Part shown: one piece after another, positions 40,875 to 43,861 of the stretch | How the letters are laid out: each line of letters starts with the position of its first letter | Numbering within the stretch: the stretch's first letter is position 1 | Assembly (NCBI GenBank): GCA_944383875.1 | Contig: CALWRD010000174.1 | Location: forward strand, 1-43,861 | Reading direction: 5' to 3' | Length of the DNA: 43,861 bases | DNA from: an uncultured Clostridia bacterium | Lineage (GTDB): Bacteria > Bacillota > Clostridia > Lachnospirales > CAG-274 | Notes under the pieces: model-generated | Seen by the model: only the letters and a program-made list of their open reading frames with translations | Database searches by the model: none | Told to the model about the DNA's origin: nothing | Translations under genes and position numbers: made by a program

Positions 40875-40949
40875 GGGATAACACCTCCTTTATCAATAAT
40901 TATACTATATAGACTCTCCAAAACTAACTAAACCATTCATCAATTATTG

Positions 40950-40978
40950 TTGACATATCTAAAATAATTAGATAAAAT
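40950..40978 (+). promoter_or_regulatory. SLOG gene promoter with embedded palindrome
   Basis: TTGACA (40950-40955), 17 bp, TAAAAT (40973-40978). The spacer is a perfect inverted repeat TATCTAA-aataa-TTAGATA (40956-40974) that overlaps the -10. A protein bound here must block polymerase; the divergent XRE protein is the obvious candidate. Confidence 0.7.
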
Positions 40979-41018
40979 ATCCTTAAATATAAATTTGAAA
41001 TAGACAGGGGTTTTTTTA

Positions 41019-41495
41019 TTGAATGAAAAGTGTTGTTGCTTTACGGGGCACAGGAAGATAGACAATGATAAAAAGGAAAAAATAAGGGCAGAGCTTAAGA
41101 ATATACTTACAGGGCTTATAGAGGAAGTCTGCACCTGTTTTTATGCCGGAGGAGCTTTGGGCTTTGACACTATTGCCGCCTTAACCGTCCTTGAATTAAA
41201 AAAATCATATCCGGATATCAGGCTTATACTTGTTTTCCCTTGCAAAAGTCAGACTAAGGGATGGAATATAAAGGAGATTGCTATTTACAAGTACATAAGA
41301 CTGCGCTGTGATAATTATGTGTACACCTCTGAAAAATATACCTCGGGCTGTATGCACAAAAGGAACAGGTATCTTGTGGATAACAGCAGTATCTGTGTTT
41401 GTTATCTTACAGGCAGCAGGGGCGGAACGGTTTATACCGTAAACTATGCACGGCAGCAGGGTCTTAAGGTAATTAATATTGCCGATTCGGTTTAG
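41019..41495 (+). CDS. SLOG/DUF1273 (YspA-like) protein
   Basis: 158 residues from TTG 41019 (weak AGGGG site). CCFTGHRKI at the N-terminus, FYAGGALGFDTIAA at about 41-54 and RNRYLVDNSSICVCYLTGSRGGTVYTVNYARQQGLKVINI at the end are the signature of DUF1273/SLOG Rossmann-like proteins, thought to bind nucleotide-derived ligands. Free-standing members are of unknown role. Control by its own XRE repressor suggests a conditional response gene. Confidence 0.82.
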   Translation: MNEKCCCFTGHRKIDNDKKEKIRAELKNILTGLIEEVCTCFYAGGALGFDTIAALTVLELKKSYPDIRLILVFPCKSQTKGWNIKEIAIYKYIRLRCDNYVYTSEKYTSGCMHKRNRYLVDNSSICVCYLTGSRGGTVYTVNYARQQGLKVINIADSV

Positions 41496-41642
41496 GATTG
41501 TCACTGCAAAAATATGGTTGCAATCTCCTTTTTTATGGTATAATTAATTGATATAAATGAAAATAAGTTTTACATCCGCTGAAGTTTTCTTAACCCCAAA
41601 ACTTTTTAACGCAGATAAATTTATTTTTGAAAATTTCAATTA

Positions 41643-42496
41643 AATATAGGTTTTGGTAAAACCTATGTGTAAAATCTTTTTCTATGTTACCGCAACATAA
41701 ATATGCTTTTTCTTTTCCCTTAATCCCACAAAAGGGATTCCTACTTTTCTGCGAGAAAAGTAGGCAAAAGCACCGCTACTTCCGAAAGCGCGGAGCACGG
41801 CTTAGGGGCGGGAACGCCGCCCCTAAGAACCCTTATTTCATCGTTCAGGCATTTGCCTTAATTTTTTTAACGCCGCCTGTTTTATAGGCGGCTAAAAATT
41901 GCGGCAAATGCTTTTGTTGGAATTTTAAGTGGTTGTTTTTGTTAGGTAGATTTCTTTTACCGATAGGAGGGGCATTAAATTATAAGTTTAGTTGTTATTG
42001 TTAGGTAGTTTTCTTTACCTGTAAGTAGTGTAATAAATTATAAGTTAAGTTGTTTTTATTGAATTTAACTCTAATAAAAAAATAACAGTTATCTGTTGAT
42101 AACTATTTTATACAAATATTCAGGATAAACTAACTTAACAGTAACCTTTTGCCTAAAAATGATATATGAACTTCGGGCAAACTAAAACAAGCTAACAATA
42201 ACAACCAACTAAAATCCCAACAAAAGCATTTGCAAAGATTTTTAGCCGCCTATGCAACAGGCGGCGTCAAGAAAATCAGCGCAAATGCCTTAGGGACAAA
42301 ATAAGGGTTCTTAGGGGCGGCGTTCCCGCCCCTAAGTCGTGCTCCACGCTTCGAAATTAGTGGCGCTTTTGCCTACTTTTTTCGTAGAAAAGTAGGAATC
42401 CCATTTGTGGGATTTAAGGGAAAGTAAAAGATAGCAGATTTATGTTGCGATAGTGAAAAAAAGATTTTACCCATAGGTTTTACAAAAACCTATAAT
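41643..42496. repeat. Long imperfect inverted repeat of nested hairpins
   Basis: Left arm about 41643-41946, right arm about 42191-42496, complementary along nearly their whole length with scattered mismatches and small gaps, around a 244-bp spacer. Each arm itself contains hairpins: ATAGGTTTTggTAAAACCTAT, AATCCC/GGGATT, CCTACTTTTCt...AGTAGG, CTTAGGGGCG...CGCCCCTAAG and GCCGCC...GGCGGC. The sequence is non-coding; a 67-codon frame at 41684 lies wholly inside it and is not a gene. No transposase is between the arms. It looks like two inverted copies of a chromosomal intergenic repeat. Confidence 0.8.
41932..42048 (+). repeat. Two tandem copies of a 58-59-bp unit
   Basis: Unit 1 (41932-41990) and unit 2 (41991-42048) both run gttgtt(t/a)ttgttaggtag...aaattataagtt; a third copy begins at 42049 and fades after about 20 bp. 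They lie at the left-arm/spacer border. A small hairpin AGTTATC-tgtt-GATAACT follows at 42087-42104. No gene is visible in the spacer. Confidence 0.7.
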
Positions 42497-42530
42497 CTAT
42501 TATCATATACAAAGGAGATTTTTTTCTGAT

Positions 42531-43754
42531 ATGGATAAGCTTAGCTATGCAAAGGAATTAATAAATTTTATTGACGGCAGTCCCTGTACCCCATGGGCGG
42601 CTCACAATGCAATTAATATGCTTAAGTCAGCAGGTTTTGAAAAGTATAAGGGTGAGCTTAAGCAAGGGGGAAAGTATTACTTTACACGTGGCAATGGGGT
42701 AGCTGCGGTTATTGTGGGCAGCGGTGGACTGCGTATCGGAGCGGCACATCTTGACTCTCCTGCCCTTGTGCTCAAGCCTGCTCCCGAACTTATCTCGGAG
42801 GGGCATTATGTACGGCTTAACTGTGAGGTATACGGTGGCGCAATACTCTCTACATGGCTTGACAGACCATTGGGAATTGCAGGCAGGGTGGCTGTTGAAA
42901 GCGGTGGTCTTATGCCGGAGGTGAGGCTTTACAAAAGCAATCGTCCTCTTTGCATAGTACCGAATTGTGCTCCACACCTTAACAGGGAAATAAATTCGGG
43001 TTTTGCTTACAACAAGCAGAGGGATATGCTGCCGATTTTTTCACTTAATCCCGAGGAACGTATTTTGGACACTGTGGCAGCCGAACTTGGTGTATCAACG
43101 GAGGATATACTTGACTGTGAGCTGTATTGCTATGAGGCGGACGGCGGCTGCCTTATCGGTGAGGATATGTTAAGCTGCGGCAGACTTGACGACCTTATGA
43201 TGAGCTATGCTTTGCTTAGAGGTATATGTGAGGCTGATGGCGGCAATACTTCCGTTGTTGTTCTGACTGATAATGAAGAGGTGGGCAGCCTTACTATGGG
43301 CGGAGCAAGAGGCGGCTTTGCTTATGAAGTGCTTAAGCTTGTACTCGATGGAGATTTGCGTACTTCCCTTGAGGGTACTGTGGCTATCTCCGCTGATATG
43401 GCACATGCCGTCAATCCTTCCCATCCGGAGCTGCACGAGCCTGTTTCAAGACCTTATCTTAACTGCGGTATGACACTTAAGCGTGCAGCGGATAAAAGCT
43501 ACAGCACCGATGAAATAAGCGGAGCAGCATTTAAGCATATTTGCCGCAGCATCGGCATAGAATATCAGGAGTTCCTGAATCCATCGGACAAGCGGGGAGG
43601 AACTACCATAGGTCCTATGTTAAGTGCGGCTTTGGGTATACACACGGCGGATATAGGTGCGCCTCTCATTGCCATGCATTCAATCAGGGAGCTTGGTGGC
43701 ACTGGGGATGCATTGGACGTCTATAGGCTGTTTAAAGGTTATTTTGAACTGTAA
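42531..43754 (+). CDS. M18 family zinc aminopeptidase
   Basis: 407 residues, full length. Metal and catalytic residues: H73 (AAHLDSPAL), D220 (SCGRLDDL), E249/E250 (TDNEEVGS), D289 (ISADMAH) and H383 (IAMHSIREL), in M18 order. Removes N-terminal acidic residues (aspartyl aminopeptidase type) from peptides in the cytosol and assembles as a dodecamer in known members. AAAGGAG lies 13 bp before the ATG, a long gap. The gene is next to the inverted repeat, with TATAAT at 42491-42496 where the right arm ends. Confidence 0.93.
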   Translation: MDKLSYAKELINFIDGSPCTPWAAHNAINMLKSAGFEKYKGELKQGGKYYFTRGNGVAAVIVGSGGLRIGAAHLDSPALVLKPAPELISEGHYVRLNCEVYGGAILSTWLDRPLGIAGRVAVESGGLMPEVRLYKSNRPLCIVPNCAPHLNREINSGFAYNKQRDMLPIFSLNPEERILDTVAAELGVSTEDILDCELYCYEADGGCLIGEDMLSCGRLDDLMMSYALLRGICEADGGNTSVVVLTDNEEVGSLTMGGARGGFAYEVLKLVLDGDLRTSLEGTVAISADMAHAVNPSHPELHEPVSRPYLNCGMTLKRAADKSYSTDEISGAAFKHICRSIGIEYQEFLNPSDKRGGTTIGPMLSAALGIHTADIGAPLIAMHSIRELGGTGDALDVYRLFKGYFEL

Positions 43755-43774
43755 TTAAACTAATAATAAAATGG

Positions 43775-43803
43775 TTGTATTAATCAGGCTTTAGTGTTAT
43801 AAT
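43775..43803 (+). promoter_or_regulatory. Promoter of the next, off-window gene
   Basis: TTGTAT (43775-43780), 17 bp, TATAAT (43798-43803). Downstream are the palindrome GGTGA-TTTG-TCACC (43816-43829), a possible operator, and a GGAGG site at 43849-43853. The ATG at 43855 is too close to that site to be sure of, so the real start may lie beyond the window. Confidence 0.6.
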
Positions 43804-43861
43804 CATAAAATAAGTGGTGATTTGTCACCAAAAACAGTGATAACCATTGGAGGAATGGCTA

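Noticed and set aside
41684-41887. 67-codon frame inside the inverted repeat
   Set aside because: Lies entirely within the nested hairpins, has no ribosome site, and is a frequent false call in such repeats.
41643-42496. Insertion sequence bounded by terminal inverted repeats
   Set aside because: The 244-bp spacer has no transposase and the arms are far longer than insertion-sequence ends.

Overview
The window comes from a low-GC Gram-positive chromosome, most likely a Clostridia (Lachnospiraceae-like) gut anaerobe. Reasons: AT-rich DNA, strong AGGAGG ribosome sites with ATG/GTG/TTG starts, Firmicute phage families (phage_min_cap2, Minor_capsid_1/2/3, LL-H holin, Gp15, BppU/BspA-type fibre) and host genes such as MarR-ABC-ABC and an M18 aminopeptidase. 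No rRNA, tRNA or CRISPR array was seen.

Three quarters of the window (447-32835, 32,389 bp) is an apparently intact Mu-like transposable prophage. Its ends are fixed by the sequence: TGTAA...TTACA termini, flanked by a 5-bp duplication CAAAC (442-446 and 32836-32840). Removing the element plus one CAAAC rejoins two fragments of a bacterial PH-domain gene into a clean 127-codon frame. Both ends also carry TGTCAAAA at the same distance (20 bp) from the terminus. Left to right the prophage holds: a 566-bp non-coding left end with seven TGTAAC sites; a leftward S24/LexA-like repressor facing a rightward early promoter with paired operators; small early genes; a candidate 59-nt leftward small RNA; a Ner-like regulator; a DDE (MuA-like) transposase and MuB-like ATPase; accessory early genes (AbrB-like, GemA-like, replisome-organiser-like, DnaC-like loader); an amidase endolysin, Mor-like activator and holin; Mu gp25/26/27-like genes; then a late operon behind its own promoter.

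The late operon is not Mu-like in its tail. It encodes terminase, portal, a MuF/min_cap2 head protein with a C-terminal JAMM/JAB domain plus a small possible immunity gene, a fibre with BspA-type repeats in the head module, scaffold, capsid, minor capsid proteins, tail tube, Gp15 chaperone pair, tape measure, hub and receptor-binding proteins. There is no sheath, so the virion should be a siphovirus: Mu-type transposition joined to a Firmicute siphovirus body. A moron with its own promoter and terminator (23606-24390) sits inside the tail module, and a Dam methylase plus a small XRE regulator sit at the right end, where Mu keeps com/mom.

The host flank (33046-43861) holds a HIT hydrolase, a MarR-regulated heterodimeric ABC exporter, a polytopic GT-C-like membrane protein, a decayed winged-helix fragment, an XRE repressor divergent from a SLOG (DUF1273) protein with a palindromic operator, a long imperfect inverted repeat (41643-42496) built of nested hairpins, and an M18 aminopeptidase. 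The 5' edge carries the start of a leftward VanZ-like membrane protein gene.
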